From a virus: 35,079 nt of DNA. Of the stretch, positions 1 to 6,742 are shown piece by piece (the first letter of the stretch is position 1; each line of letters begins with the position of its first letter). The translations under genes were made by a program, and so were the position numbers. The stretch covers positions 1 to 35,079 of the IMG/VR virus record IMGVR_UViG_3300001356_000007. One strand, 5' to 3'. The notes under the pieces are model-generated. The model was not told where the DNA came from, made no database searches, and saw nothing but the letters and a program-made list of their open reading frames with translations.

Positions 1-275
1 TCGACGCCATGGAGGCGGAATGGACGGCGCTCCCGGCGCCGATCGCCGAGACCACCCCCGCCGTAACCGCGGAAGTGGTCACCATCCCCGTGGTGCATGC
101 GGACGTAAAGAAGGCGCGCTTTCGCCGCGCCCTCGATGTCGAGGGGCGACTGGTGGAAGGGGCTGATGTTTCGGACGAAGACGCGGCGTGGCTGGCCCGA
201 TATCAGGCGCTCCCTGAATACCGGGCGGCGAAGAGCATGTACGACGATTTCGGCGACGAGTGGCTAACCGCGTAA
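1..275 (+). CDS. A: Mu-type transposase A, C-terminal end (partial)
   Basis: This is the 3' end of a DDE transposase of the phage Mu A family, which joins the phage ends to target DNA. The frame is open to the left edge, so the gene begins outside the window and the ATG at 9 is only internal. The visible 90 or so residues contain the typical tail of the family: a basic helix (KKARFRRAL), then an acidic stretch and a block around WLARYQALPEY and MYDDFG. The catalytic DDE core is not in the window. The identification rests on this tail pattern and on the MuB-type ATPase immediately downstream. In Mu the A C-terminus contacts MuB and ClpX; that role here is by analogy. Confidence 0.8.
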   Translation, partial: DAMEAEWTALPAPIAETTPAVTAEVVTIPVVHADVKKARFRRALDVEGRLVEGADVSDEDAAWLARYQALPEYRAAKSMYDDFGDEWLTA

Positions 276-278
276 CCG

Positions 279-310
279 AAAAAAGACCCCCGCCTGGCAG
301 GGCGGAGGTC
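279..310 (-). terminator. Rho-independent terminator-like hairpin reading on the minus strand
   Basis: Positions 285-310 form a stem of nine pairs with one C/A mismatch (GACCcCCGCC against GGCGGaGGTC) and a 6-base loop. Six A residues at 279-284 lie just before it. On the plus strand there is no T-run after the stem, but on the minus strand the stem is followed directly by six T residues, the classic layout of an intrinsic terminator. It sits between transposase A and the ATPase gene. It may stop antisense transcription or act as a processing or attenuation hairpin on the sense RNA. Confidence 0.55.
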
Positions 311-342
311 CGATTAAGAGTGGCTTTAGAGGTGATAAGAAA

Positions 343-1077
343 ATGAACGCAGTAGATGTTCCTGTCAATTCCAGCATTGCGCCGCTGCGCAATGTTCTTC
401 TGCTCACGGAGCTGATGGAGCGCGTGATGAATCGCACGCCCGGCCTGCCTGGTCTGGCGTCTTTCACGGGCTATTCCGGTTATGGCAAAACGCACGCCTG
501 CATCTATGTCGCCAACCGCCATCGCGCCTATCACATCCAAGTCAAAAGCGTTTGGACCCGGAAAAAGCTGGTCACCTCGATCCTACAAGAGATGGGCATC
601 CAGTCGGCGGCCACTATTCCCGACATGGTCGATCAGATTGGCCAGGAACTGTCGCTTTCACGGCGCCCGCTGATCATCGACGAGGCCGATATTCTGGTCT
701 CGAAGAACATGATCGAGGTGGTCCGCGACATCTATGAGAGCAGCCAAGGCACCATCTTGCTGGTTGGCGAAGAGCAGCTCCCGCAGAAGCTCAAGAAGTG
801 GGAGCGGGTCCATGGCCGCATGCTCGATTGGGTCCAGGCTCAACCGGCATCGATCGGGGACGCCCGGCATCTGGCCAAACTTTATTGCCGGGGCATCGAT
901 GTCACCGATGATCTGCTGGCCTCGCTGCACGCGGCCTCCGGAGGATCTGCACGGCGCATTTGCGTCAACCTCGATCGGGTTCGCGAGAAAGCCGAGACGG
1001 CCGGGATTTCCAAGATCGGCGTCGCGGAATTCGGTTCCGACTTCTTCACCGGCAATCCGCCGCCCCGGAGGTCGTGA
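343..1077 (+). CDS. B: MuB-like transposition ATPase (AAA+)
   Basis: Phage Mu B-type ATP-dependent DNA-binding protein, which selects target DNA and stimulates the transposase. A Walker A motif GYSGYGKT lies at residues 43-50 and a Walker B LIIDEAD at about 110-116. A sensor-like stretch (ILLVGEEQLP) and a C-terminal helical lid with a GGSARR segment follow, as in AAA ATPases of the AAA_22/TniB/MuB type. At 244 residues it is shorter than Mu B (312) because the N-terminal helix-turn-helix region of Mu B is missing. The ATG at 343 has a GAGGTGAT ribosome site. The stop overlaps the next start (TGATG at 1075-1079). Confidence 0.9.
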   Translation: MNAVDVPVNSSIAPLRNVLLLTELMERVMNRTPGLPGLASFTGYSGYGKTHACIYVANRHRAYHIQVKSVWTRKKLVTSILQEMGIQSAATIPDMVDQIGQELSLSRRPLIIDEADILVSKNMIEVVRDIYESSQGTILLVGEEQLPQKLKKWERVHGRMLDWVQAQPASIGDARHLAKLYCRGIDVTDDLLASLHAASGGSARRICVNLDRVREKAETAGISKIGVAEFGSDFFTGNPPPRRS

Positions 1078-1682
1078 TGTCGCGCAAACCTGTGCATTTG
1101 CTGGCAGTCAGCAAAAAACCGACCGGGCGTCAGGCCATTTGGCAGGCGATCCGCGCCCATCGCCATGGTTTCACCGTCGCCGATCTTGCGCGCGAAACTG
1201 ACATCCATCGAGACACGATCAAGACCTACGTCCAATCCCTCGAAAAAGGCGGATACCTCGTCCCGCAATTCAGTATCCCGCCCGACTGGCGGCTGGAGCG
1301 TGATGTTGGCGTTGAGGCGCCTCGTGTCACTCGCGATGGAAAACCGGTCACTCAAGGTCTTGCGCGCGAGCAGATGTGGCGAACCATGAAGATTCTGTCC
1401 GCCGATTTCAGTTGGCGCGACTTGGCGATCGCCGCTTCGACCGAAGCGGTTCCCGTGGCCGAGAAGGATGCAAAGGATTACTGCGGGAATTTGGCGTTGG
1501 CCGGATATCTACTCATCGTCACCAAGGGAAAGGGCGGCAGCAAGGCCTCGTCAATTGCCACCCGTTACCGCTTCAATCGCGCCAAAAACACCGGCCCCAA
1601 ACCGCCCATGGTTCAGCGCATGCAAACCGTGTTTGACCCCAATTTGGGGCAAATCGTCTGGCATCCCGAGGTGGACGCATGA
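1077..1682 (+). CDS. Winged-helix phage protein of the early operon
   Basis: A 201-residue protein started at the ATG overlapping the stop of the B gene; a longer reading frame begins inside B but is not needed. Residues about 19-60 form a helix-turn-helix: the region around FTVADLARETDIHRDTIKTY reads as two helices with a recognition helix, followed by a wing-like GGYLVPQF. A second helical region (WRDLAIAAST) and a basic C-terminus rich in KGKGG follow. Proteins of this kind commonly sit directly after B in Mu-like phages of alphaproteobacteria. DNA binding is a reasonable inference, but the target is unknown. The end overlaps the next ATG by 4 bases. Confidence 0.7.
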   Translation: MSRKPVHLLAVSKKPTGRQAIWQAIRAHRHGFTVADLARETDIHRDTIKTYVQSLEKGGYLVPQFSIPPDWRLERDVGVEAPRVTRDGKPVTQGLAREQMWRTMKILSADFSWRDLAIAASTEAVPVAEKDAKDYCGNLALAGYLLIVTKGKGGSKASSIATRYRFNRAKNTGPKPPMVQRMQTVFDPNLGQIVWHPEVDA

Positions 1683-2053
1683 GCGCCGTCGACCGCGCTA
1701 TCGCCGCATGGGGCGAGTCCCTGCCGGATTGGTTGGAGGCGCTGGCCCGCGCCTGCGACCGGCAAAGCCAAAATACCGTAGCCAAGAAGATCGGCTACTC
1801 CGGCGCCCTAGTCAGTCAAGTCCTCAATGCCAAGTATGGCGGCGGTTTAACGGCCGTTGAACAGGCTGTTCGCGGCGCGTTCATGAGCGCCACGGTGGAT
1901 TGCCCGATTGTCGGCGAATTGGCGGCTGATGTCTGCAACAGCCATCAGCGATCGCCGTGGGCGCCACACAACCCCACTCGGATCGCGTTTTTCAAAGGGT
2001 GCCGCAACGGCTGCCCACACTCCCGTGTTGAAGGAGGCAAAGATGCTCAGTGA
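1679..2053 (+). CDS. HTH regulator-like phage protein with Cys-rich tail
   Basis: A 124-residue protein. The N-terminal 60 residues contain a lambda-repressor-type helix-turn-helix: the segment QNTVAKKIGYSGALVSQVLN matches the pattern of a stabilising helix followed by a recognition helix, as in XRE/LacI-like domains. The C-terminal half has CP at about residue 71, another Cys at 81, then GCRNGCPHS, which could bind a metal or simply be a conserved phage motif. It is a likely DNA-binding regulator of the early region. There is no evidence that it is the immunity repressor, which should lie to the left of A. It starts by ATGA overlap with the upstream gene. Confidence 0.65.
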   Translation: MSAVDRAIAAWGESLPDWLEALARACDRQSQNTVAKKIGYSGALVSQVLNAKYGGGLTAVEQAVRGAFMSATVDCPIVGELAADVCNSHQRSPWAPHNPTRIAFFKGCRNGCPHSRVEGGKDAQ

Positions 2054-2294
2054 AAACATCGCGGCCCTGCGCCAGCACCTTCTGAAATACGCCACCACCG
2101 GCGTAGTGATGGAGCCCACCGCTGTAGCGCGAATCACCGATCTGCTGCTGACGCTGGTTCTTGATGCGGCGGCGCTGGAGCAATCGCTGATTTCGCCGGT
2201 CGCCATGGCGCCCGACCTCCTCCCCGAAAACGTGGTGGTGGTCGATTGGCCGAAGGCTGGGCCGAGGGCTGACCTTCAAGGCGGTGTGGCATGA
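2043..2294 (+). CDS. Small hypothetical phage protein
   Basis: An 83-residue protein, mostly helical in its first two thirds (LRQHLLKY, ITDLLLTLVLDAAALEQSL) and ending in a Pro/Gly-rich tail. The start is the ATG at 2043, chosen because AAGGAGG lies 3 bases upstream in the end of the preceding gene and because it overlaps that gene by 11 bases. An earlier in-frame start at 1908 would bury it in the neighbour. No family was recognised. It overlaps the next gene by 4 bases, so it is probably translationally coupled within the early operon. Confidence 0.55.
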   Translation: MLSENIAALRQHLLKYATTGVVMEPTAVARITDLLLTLVLDAAALEQSLISPVAMAPDLLPENVVVVDWPKAGPRADLQGGVA

Positions 2295-2605
2295 CCGGCC
2301 CGTTGGAACTCGGCCAACCGGTGACTTTTACCGACGGCACCGTTGAGAAATCCGGCATCGTTTCGGTGGTTTGGATGGGCGGGCGCCGCGCCATCGTCGC
2401 AACGCCGGACGGTGAGATGCTGACGTGGAAGGCTGATCAACCCAGCCACCCCAACCTCGCCACCACCGTGACGGTTGATCTCGAAAAAGCCGAGGAGATC
2501 GCCCTGGACACGTTGGCCGGCGATCGCGTCGAAGGATCAGTCACCAGGCAGATGCTGGTGTTGGCTGCCGCCGTCATCGCCTTGCGCGAAGGGAGGGCGC
2601 CATGA
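2291..2605 (+). CDS. Small hypothetical phage protein, SH3-like N-terminus
   Basis: A 104-residue protein. The first half is beta-rich with alternating hydrophobic residues (GQPVTFTDGT, SGIVSVVWMGGRRAIVATPDG) and looks like a small barrel of SH3/KOW character. The second half is helical (LEKAEEIALDTL, RQMLVLAAAVIAL). No named family was recognised. It is linked by ATGA overlaps to both neighbours (2291-2294 and 2602-2605), so it belongs to the same translationally coupled early operon, next to the DnaA-like gene. Confidence 0.55.
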   Translation: MTGPLELGQPVTFTDGTVEKSGIVSVVWMGGRRAIVATPDGEMLTWKADQPSHPNLATTVTVDLEKAEEIALDTLAGDRVEGSVTRQMLVLAAAVIALREGRAP

Positions 2606-3075
2606 CGGAAGCCCGCCATCCTGTCACCATGGCACTGATCAAACAGTGTGTTGCCGCCCATTACCAAGTGACGGTGACCGAGATGGTTAGCCGGCGCCAA
2701 GGGGTGGCCAGCGCGCCTCGCCAAATCGCCATGTATCTGGCTGCGACCCTTTCGGTCCACAGCCTTCCTGAAATCGGCGCGGCCTTTCATCGCGACCATA
2801 CGACCGTCATGTACGCCCGTGACATCGTCAAGACCCGCATGGCAAACAGCAGCATCTTGGCGGCGGATATCCGCAAGCTGAGGGCTGACATCCTCGCTGC
2901 CGCTAATCCACCCAGCCCGAGCGAAACGCTCGCCGTGCGCCTCGTGCTCGACACCGCCGCCGTGTTCCGGACGGCGGGGTTGACCATGGCGGCCTCCGAT
3001 CCTGCCGCTACCATCCATCTGCTCGCCCCGGTCGCCGCCGCCTTTGGCGTGACGCTGCCCAAAGAGGTGACGTGA
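2602..3075 (+). CDS. Stand-alone DnaA domain IV (DnaA-box-binding) protein
   Basis: A 157-residue protein whose first 80 residues match the C-terminal DNA-binding domain of the bacterial initiator DnaA. They include a helix-turn-helix with the signature SRR...PRQIAMYLA at about 30-46, LPEIGAAFHRDHTTVM at about 55-70, and the spacing of the family. Residues matching E. coli Arg399, Arg407, Gln408, Asp433, His434 and Thr435 are present (Arg32, Arg40, Gln41, Asp65, His66, Thr67), so DnaA-box recognition should be intact. The AAA+ ATPase and oligomerisation domains are absent. The last 70 residues are an Ala-rich helical extension not found in DnaA. It may compete with or recruit host replication factors; that is inference. 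Confidence 0.85.
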   Translation: MTEARHPVTMALIKQCVAAHYQVTVTEMVSRRQGVASAPRQIAMYLAATLSVHSLPEIGAAFHRDHTTVMYARDIVKTRMANSSILAADIRKLRADILAAANPPSPSETLAVRLVLDTAAVFRTAGLTMAASDPAATIHLLAPVAAAFGVTLPKEVT

Positions 3076-3191
3076 TGCTGGAGATCCTCTTCATCGCGTG
3101 GCTTTACGTCGCGGCGACGACTCTTCGCCGGCCACGGACGCCATCGCCACCGCCGTTTGTAGACCCATCAAACCCCATTGAAAGGCCCTGA
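3075..3191 (+). CDS. Small putative membrane peptide
   Basis: A 38-residue reading frame starting at the ATG that overlaps the stop of the DnaA-like gene (TGATG at 3073-3077) and ending 1 base before the next ATG at 3193. The first 16 residues are hydrophobic (LEILFIAWLYVAATT), enough for one membrane segment, followed by a basic Arg/Pro-rich tail (LRRPRTPSPPP). The coupling on both sides and the absence of another gene in the gap support translation. No family was recognised. Confidence 0.45.
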   Translation: MLEILFIAWLYVAATTLRRPRTPSPPPFVDPSNPIERP

Positions 3192-3192
3192 A

Positions 3193-3894
3193 ATGACTAT
3201 TCAAGACCACATTGAAGCCATCACCCGGCCATCGGGCCTGGACGGCTGCATCGACGTTCACGGCAAGCTGTACATGCAGTCTGCGGACGGCGGCTTGATG
3301 CCTCTGGAATTGGTCAAGCCCGAGCGGCTTCTGGAAGACCAGATGGTCCGCAAGATCATCGATTTCGCCAAGGAGCTTTCCGCACAGATCGATCGCTTCA
3401 AAGGCCACACCCTCGACGATGCCGCGACCTTCCTATCGTTGCTGGCCGAGAAATACGGGGCGACCCGTCGTGGCGGCAAGAAGGGCAACGTCACCTTCAC
3501 CAGCTATGACGGGCTCCTGCGGTTCGAGGTGCGGATCGCCGAGGCACTGACCTTCGGGCCGGAATTGCAGACGGCCAAGGAGCTGATCGACGAATGCATC
3601 AACGAATGGGCCGCCGATGCCAGCGGCGCGATCCGCATGCTGATCAATGAAGCCTTCCAGGTCGACCAAGCGGGGCGCATCGACCGCAATGCCGTCCTCA
3701 AACTGCGCAATGTCGAGATCGACGACGAACGCTGGCTCCGGGCCATGGAGGCGATCACCGCGTCGATCCGCGTGACCGGCACCAAAACGCAGTTCTATTT
3801 CAAGACACGCACCACCCCCGATTCCGGCTGGCAGAGCATCACCATCGATCTGGCGGCGGCCGAGGCGCCACGGCAATCCAGCGAGGTGCAATGA
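3193..3894 (+). CDS. DUF3164 family phage protein
   Basis: A 233-residue protein of the DUF3164 family, widespread in Mu-like phages in the early region between B and gemA; its function is unknown. Family features visible are the start of the domain around LYMQSADGGLMPLELVKP, the central KYGATRRGGKKGNVTFTSYDG block, AKELIDECINEW, and the C-terminal WLRAMEAITASIRVTGTKT followed by FYFKTR and a final IDLAAAEA. The ATG at 3193 was chosen over an upstream in-frame TTG because it has a GAAAGG ribosome site 7 bases before it. In position it corresponds to the host-interaction genes of Mu, but no activity can be deduced. Confidence 0.85.
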   Translation: MTIQDHIEAITRPSGLDGCIDVHGKLYMQSADGGLMPLELVKPERLLEDQMVRKIIDFAKELSAQIDRFKGHTLDDAATFLSLLAEKYGATRRGGKKGNVTFTSYDGLLRFEVRIAEALTFGPELQTAKELIDECINEWAADASGAIRMLINEAFQVDQAGRIDRNAVLKLRNVEIDDERWLRAMEAITASIRVTGTKTQFYFKTRTTPDSGWQSITIDLAAAEAPRQSSEVQ

Positions 3895-4109
3895 TGTGCG
3901 ATTGCATCACCCGCATCAATGAACTGCTGGCCCCGCGCAATGGCAGGCTGATTCTCACGTTTACTCTCACGGATGGACTTTCCGACTTCCCTACCATCGA
4001 GATCGAAAAGATTGCCCCACGCGGAAAAAAACCGCCTCGGGTAATGCCGACGTTTTGTCCGTTTTGTGGTGAAAAATATGCAACGGAGAGCGAAGGAGGT
4101 GTGGAATGA
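3891..4109 (+). CDS. Small zinc-knuckle phage protein
   Basis: A 72-residue protein with paired cysteines at both ends: Cys3 and Cys5 near the start, and CPFCGEKY at 56-63. The latter is the usual half of a zinc ribbon and the two pairs may share one zinc. The middle is a beta strand-rich segment (RLILTFTLTDG, PTIEIEKIA). Two ATGs overlap the stop of the DUF3164 gene (ATGATG at 3891). The end overlaps the next ATG by 4 bases with a GAAGGAGGTG ribosome site. The function is unknown. Confidence 0.6.
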   Translation: MMCDCITRINELLAPRNGRLILTFTLTDGLSDFPTIEIEKIAPRGKKPPRVMPTFCPFCGEKYATESEGGVE

Positions 4110-4396
4110 AAACCTTTGAACGCGGCAAAACGATCAAGGAACTCCAAGCTTCCTGCGTGGCTGCCGGCTGGTCGCTCAATACCGACAAATATAAGGCGGG
4201 ATCGGACTTTGTTTCGTTTCAAGGCATTTTCGCCGGAGAAACCGCGAATGTCCTCTACAGCAGCTTCAATGGCCGGTTCTTCGGGCAAACCAAAAATGGA
4301 ACGTGGTTCAATTCGGACAGTGGGGATTTGGACCAGGAGCCGTGGTTCGACGCCCTGCTGAACTTTCTCTATGTCGCGAAGGGAGATCCGTCATGA
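4106..4396 (+). CDS. Hypothetical phage protein
   Basis: A 96-residue acidic protein without a recognised family. The N-terminal helix (KTIKELQASCVAAGW) is followed by a beta-rich region with aromatic residues (FVSFQGIFAGE, VLYSSFNGRFFG) and a C-terminal WFDALLNFLYV helix. It has a strong ribosome site (GGAGGTG) 8 bases before the ATG. It is translationally coupled on both sides by ATGA overlaps, so it is a member of the early operon. Confidence 0.55.
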   Translation: MKTFERGKTIKELQASCVAAGWSLNTDKYKAGSDFVSFQGIFAGETANVLYSSFNGRFFGQTKNGTWFNSDSGDLDQEPWFDALLNFLYVAKGDPS

Positions 4397-4644
4397 ATGC
4401 CCTGTCTCCGGAAATGGCCGGCGTCGAAAAGGCTGTGGTCAACCGCCTAACCACCATGGCCGAAGAAGGGGCTGTGCTGCTGGGGAAGAGGCAAGATAGC
4501 GCCGCCGAACTGCTCTTCCTTGCCGCGATCGAAGCCGCCATGAAGCACAAAACCTACGCACCCCTCGCGGATCAGATCAACGAGATTTGGCCAAGCCTCA
4601 GCGGTCTCGCGGACGTGGAGGCCGATGACGACGTTCCCGAATAG
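4393..4644 (+). CDS. Hypothetical helical phage protein
   Basis: An 83-residue, mainly helical and acidic protein (VEKAVVNRLTTMAEEG, AAELLFLAAIEAAMKH) ending in an acidic tail DVEADDDVPE. The start at 4393 overlaps the previous stop (ATGA). A longer in-frame reading from 4303 was rejected because it lies inside the neighbour. No family was recognised. It is the last gene before a 90-base break in the otherwise gap-free operon, which holds two hairpins. Confidence 0.5.
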   Translation: MNALSPEMAGVEKAVVNRLTTMAEEGAVLLGKRQDSAAELLFLAAIEAAMKHKTYAPLADQINEIWPSLSGLADVEADDDVPE

Positions 4645-4653
4645 GCGAAACGC

Positions 4654-4697
4654 CCGGCGCTATAGCGCCGGTGCGTCGGTAGGGGGCTGGCCGCCCC
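4654..4697 (+). promoter_or_regulatory. 18-bp perfect palindrome and GC hairpin in operon gap
   Basis: The only sizeable gap in the first operon (4645-4734) contains a perfect 18-base palindrome at 4654-4671 (CCGGCGCTA/TAGCGCCGG). A second hairpin, GGGGC-TGGCC-GCCCC, follows at 4683-4697. No T-run follows, so this is not an ordinary intrinsic terminator. It could be an operator for a dimeric regulator, an RNA processing or stability element, or an attenuator separating the operon into two parts. The following gene has its own ribosome site (GAGGTGAT). Confidence 0.45.
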
Positions 4698-4734
4698 GCC
4701 CTGATGATGCCAGGCCAATGGATGAGGTGATGTC

Positions 4735-5019
4735 ATGCTGACACCGCTTGCACAACGGATCTTGGAATTGGATGTCGCCGCCACGGCGCTGGCCAACACA
4801 CTCGGCCGCACCGATCGGGGCGACCAGGTCCGGCGTCACGTCAAGAATCTGCGTCTGGCCGCCGGCCGCGTGGTGCTGGCCGAGTTGGCGACCCATCCCG
4901 AACAGATTGAACCGGCCGAAGCGGTCAGGCTGATGATCAATCACGCGATCGCGGCCGGCATGGAATGGACGGCGATCGCGGCGGCGGTCAACAACGCGAG
5001 CGAGCGGAGATCGTCATGA
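4735..5019 (+). CDS. Hypothetical helical phage protein
   Basis: A 94-residue Ala-rich helical protein, basic in the middle (RGDQVRRHVKNLRLAAGR). No family was recognised. It is the first gene after the palindrome-containing gap and has a GAGGTGAT ribosome site 5 bases upstream of the ATG. Its stop overlaps the next start (ATGA at 5016), so it is coupled to the Cys-rich gene that follows. Confidence 0.5.
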   Translation: MLTPLAQRILELDVAATALANTLGRTDRGDQVRRHVKNLRLAAGRVVLAELATHPEQIEPAEAVRLMINHAIAAGMEWTAIAAAVNNASERRSS

Positions 5020-5210
5020 GGCTTTGCTGCCACCCAACCTGCCAGGAACCCACCAAGACGGGCCAGTTGATGTGCAGGTCTCATTGGTTTGGCCTTCCGA
5101 AGCCGCTCCGTGACGCGATCTGGGCCACCTGGCGTAGCAAGGATCGGGTGTCGTGGCTGAAGAATGTCCGCGAGGCGGAACGGTTTTACGAAGAGAAGGT
5201 GTTGCCATGA
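5016..5210 (+). CDS. Small Cys/His zinc-binding-like protein
   Basis: A 64-residue protein with a compact putative metal site in its first 24 residues: Cys4, Cys5, Cys9, Cys20, His23, then Trp24. A basic helical stretch follows (LPKPLRDAIWATWRS) and a helix containing REAERFYEEKV. The layout resembles small phage zinc fingers of the early region; function is unknown. The ATG at 5016 overlaps the previous stop and the stop overlaps the next ATG, so translation is coupled. The longer frame from 4965 was not used. Confidence 0.55.
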   Translation: MRLCCHPTCQEPTKTGQLMCRSHWFGLPKPLRDAIWATWRSKDRVSWLKNVREAERFYEEKVLP

Positions 5211-5707
5211 ACCTTCCCACCGTTGCTTTGAGCATCCGACAGCCGTGGGCCTGGGCAATCGTCGCGGGTTTCAAGGACGTGGAGAACCGCTCCACTTTCG
5301 CCGTTACGAAGGGTTCCATGCAACCCCGGCTCATCGCCGTTCATGCCGCCAAAGGGATGACACGCGACGAATACGAGGACGCGGCCGACTTCATGGCGCA
5401 CCTCGGTGTTGAGTGCCCGCGTCCCGATGACCTTGTCCGGGGCGCCGTCATCGGTGGCGTCACCGTGAAAGCCGTTGTGAAATCGTTCCCGAGCCGCTGG
5501 TTCTTCGGGCCGCGCGGCTTGGTGTTGGCTGATGCCTATCAGGTCGATCCGATCCCCGCGACCGGCGCTCTCGGTTATTTCGAATGGCGGATCGGCGGCG
5601 AGTTGTCCGCGCCACTGCCATGGATGAGGGCTTGGCCGGATAAGCGTTTGCGACAGATGGTGGTCGGCACCGAACCCCAGAAAGCGGCTTTGCCGTTGTT
5701 CGAGTGA
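5207..5707 (+). CDS. ASCH-domain protein
   Basis: A 166-residue protein with the ASCH fold (PUA-like barrel). The hallmark N-terminal motif is visible: LSIRQPWAWAIVAGFKDVENR at about 7-27, then a basic strand, an AVHAAKG turn at about 44-50, and a C-terminal GALGYFEWR strand. ASCH domains bind RNA or modified nucleotides; some family members are N4-acetylcytidine amidohydrolases. In phages they usually sit, as here, among small early genes. A role in RNA or nucleotide metabolism is likely, but the substrate is not deducible. The start overlaps the upstream stop by ATGA. Confidence 0.85.
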   Translation: MNLPTVALSIRQPWAWAIVAGFKDVENRSTFAVTKGSMQPRLIAVHAAKGMTRDEYEDAADFMAHLGVECPRPDDLVRGAVIGGVTVKAVVKSFPSRWFFGPRGLVLADAYQVDPIPATGALGYFEWRIGGELSAPLPWMRAWPDKRLRQMVVGTEPQKAALPLFE

Positions 5708-5719
5708 GCGGAGGGTGGT

Positions 5720-5941
5720 GTGAACGATTTTCTTTCCGGCATGTGCTTTATGCTCATTTTGGTGGCGGCCCTCCGTTGTTGGCCGACTGACGACAGTGAT
5801 CGTGACGCTGATCACCGCTCCGGTATGGGCGTCTACACGGATTACAAGACGGGCTTGCAGTACCTTGGGAAATGCGGCGCGTTGACGCCACGTCTCGATA
5901 CAGATGGGAAACAGATTATGATCGAGGCTCATCATGACTGA
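5720..5941 (+). CDS. DUF6440-like protein with N-terminal membrane segment
   Basis: A 73-residue protein starting at GTG 5720 with CGGAGGGTG upstream. Residues 3-18 are hydrophobic (FLSGMCFMLILVAALRCW) and may anchor it in the membrane. After an acidic linker comes the motif GVYTDYKTGLQYLGKCG followed by LTPRLDTDGKQI, which matches the short DUF6440 pattern (a strand, Tyr-Leu, then 'L-D-x-x-G-K'). The function of this family is unknown. It overlaps the next gene by 8 bases. Confidence 0.55.
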   Translation: MNDFLSGMCFMLILVAALRCWPTDDSDRDADHRSGMGVYTDYKTGLQYLGKCGALTPRLDTDGKQIMIEAHHD

Positions 5942-6320
5942 CCGTAAGCCCGTCACCCTCGACGATCTGAATCGGGACGAACTGCTGTCTCTCGCTCAGT
6001 CGCATGGCTTGTGGCTGGAGAGCGATCTTGTCTGGGCGCAGTGGATGGTCGCCAGCGCCAGGGCGCTCAAGGCACAGGATGCCGTTGTCACTTTTCTCGG
6101 CCAGATCGGGCCGGCGGCCAAGGCATTCGACGCCGCCCATAAGGAGTTCGATCCGCAGGCGAGCGTTCAAAAAATGGATCGGGCGCTCAAGAAAATCGAG
6201 GTGGCGAGGGCGGAATATCGGCGCGTCGAAGCAGAATATAGCAGGCTCTCCGCTAAGGCTGGCTGGTGCCAGCGCCGGGCAAACCGTCTTTACCGGCTGT
6301 ACGAGGAGTTGCCGCGATGA
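5934..6320 (+). CDS. Hypothetical coiled-coil phage protein
   Basis: A 128-residue basic helical protein. The middle (about 45-110) reads as a long helix with heptad-like spacing (ASVQKMDRALKKIEVARAEYRRVEAEYSRL), so a coiled coil is likely. No family was recognised. It is placed directly before gemA and coupled to it by ATGA overlap (6317-6320), so it is part of the semi-essential early region. Confidence 0.5.
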   Translation: MTDRKPVTLDDLNRDELLSLAQSHGLWLESDLVWAQWMVASARALKAQDAVVTFLGQIGPAAKAFDAAHKEFDPQASVQKMDRALKKIEVARAEYRRVEAEYSRLSAKAGWCQRRANRLYRLYEELPR

Positions 6321-6742
6321 CCGCACCAGCCTCCCGCGCTGCCCTCATTAAAGCCATCCATGCCGCCAAAACCCATGCCGGCATGGATGATGACACCTAT
6401 CGCGACGTGTTGGCCGCCCAAGCCGGCGGCAAGCGATCCTCCAAGGACTGCACCGATGCCCAGTTGCGCCAGGTGCTCGCCCATCTCAACGGCGCCAACA
6501 CCGGATCGGGCTTCCGCCCCAGCAGCCGGCCCGAAGTGCGTCTGATCTATGCGTTGTGGGGTGACCTGAAACAGCGCGAGGTTTTGGACAATCCGAGCAA
6601 GGCCGGCTTGCGCGCCTTCTGCGCCCGCATGGCCAATCTGGGCGCCGATGCCGCGACCGATCCGGAATTTCTGAAGCCCAACCAATGCCGCGTCGTTATC
6701 GAAGGGCTGAAGGCCTGGATCGCCAGGGAGCAATCGAAGTGA
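6317..6742 (+). CDS. gemA: GemA (Mu gp16) regulatory protein
   Basis: A 141-residue protein of the Mu GemA/gp16 family (DUF1018). Visible family features are the N-terminal helix RAALIKAIHAAKTHAGMDDDTYRDVLAA, the GKRSSKDCTDAQLRQVLAHL helix pair, the central SRPEVRLIYALWGDL motif and the C-terminal QCRVVIEGLKAWI helix. In Mu, GemA modulates expression of host genes and DNA supercoiling; the mechanism is not well defined. The start overlaps the upstream stop. The last 34 bases of its coding sequence are repeated, nearly unchanged, at 7209-7242. Confidence 0.9.
   Translation: MTAPASRAALIKAIHAAKTHAGMDDDTYRDVLAAQAGGKRSSKDCTDAQLRQVLAHLNGANTGSGFRPSSRPEVRLIYALWGDLKQREVLDNPSKAGLRAFCARMANLGADAATDPEFLKPNQCRVVIEGLKAWIAREQSK
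6695..6728 (+). repeat. Direct repeat, copy 1 (end of gemA)
   Basis: This 34-base segment encodes VIEGLKAWIAR at the end of GemA. It recurs at 7209-7242 with three or four substitutions and in the same relative reading frame, where it encodes VIEALKAWIAR. The two copies bracket the zinc-ribbon gene and suggest a local duplication. Confidence 0.75.

Noticed and set aside
5186-5956. Minus-strand 256-codon frame opposite the ASCH and DUF6440 genes
   Set aside because: Its composition is that of a reverse-complement shadow, and both plus-strand genes under it have family motifs and ribosome sites.
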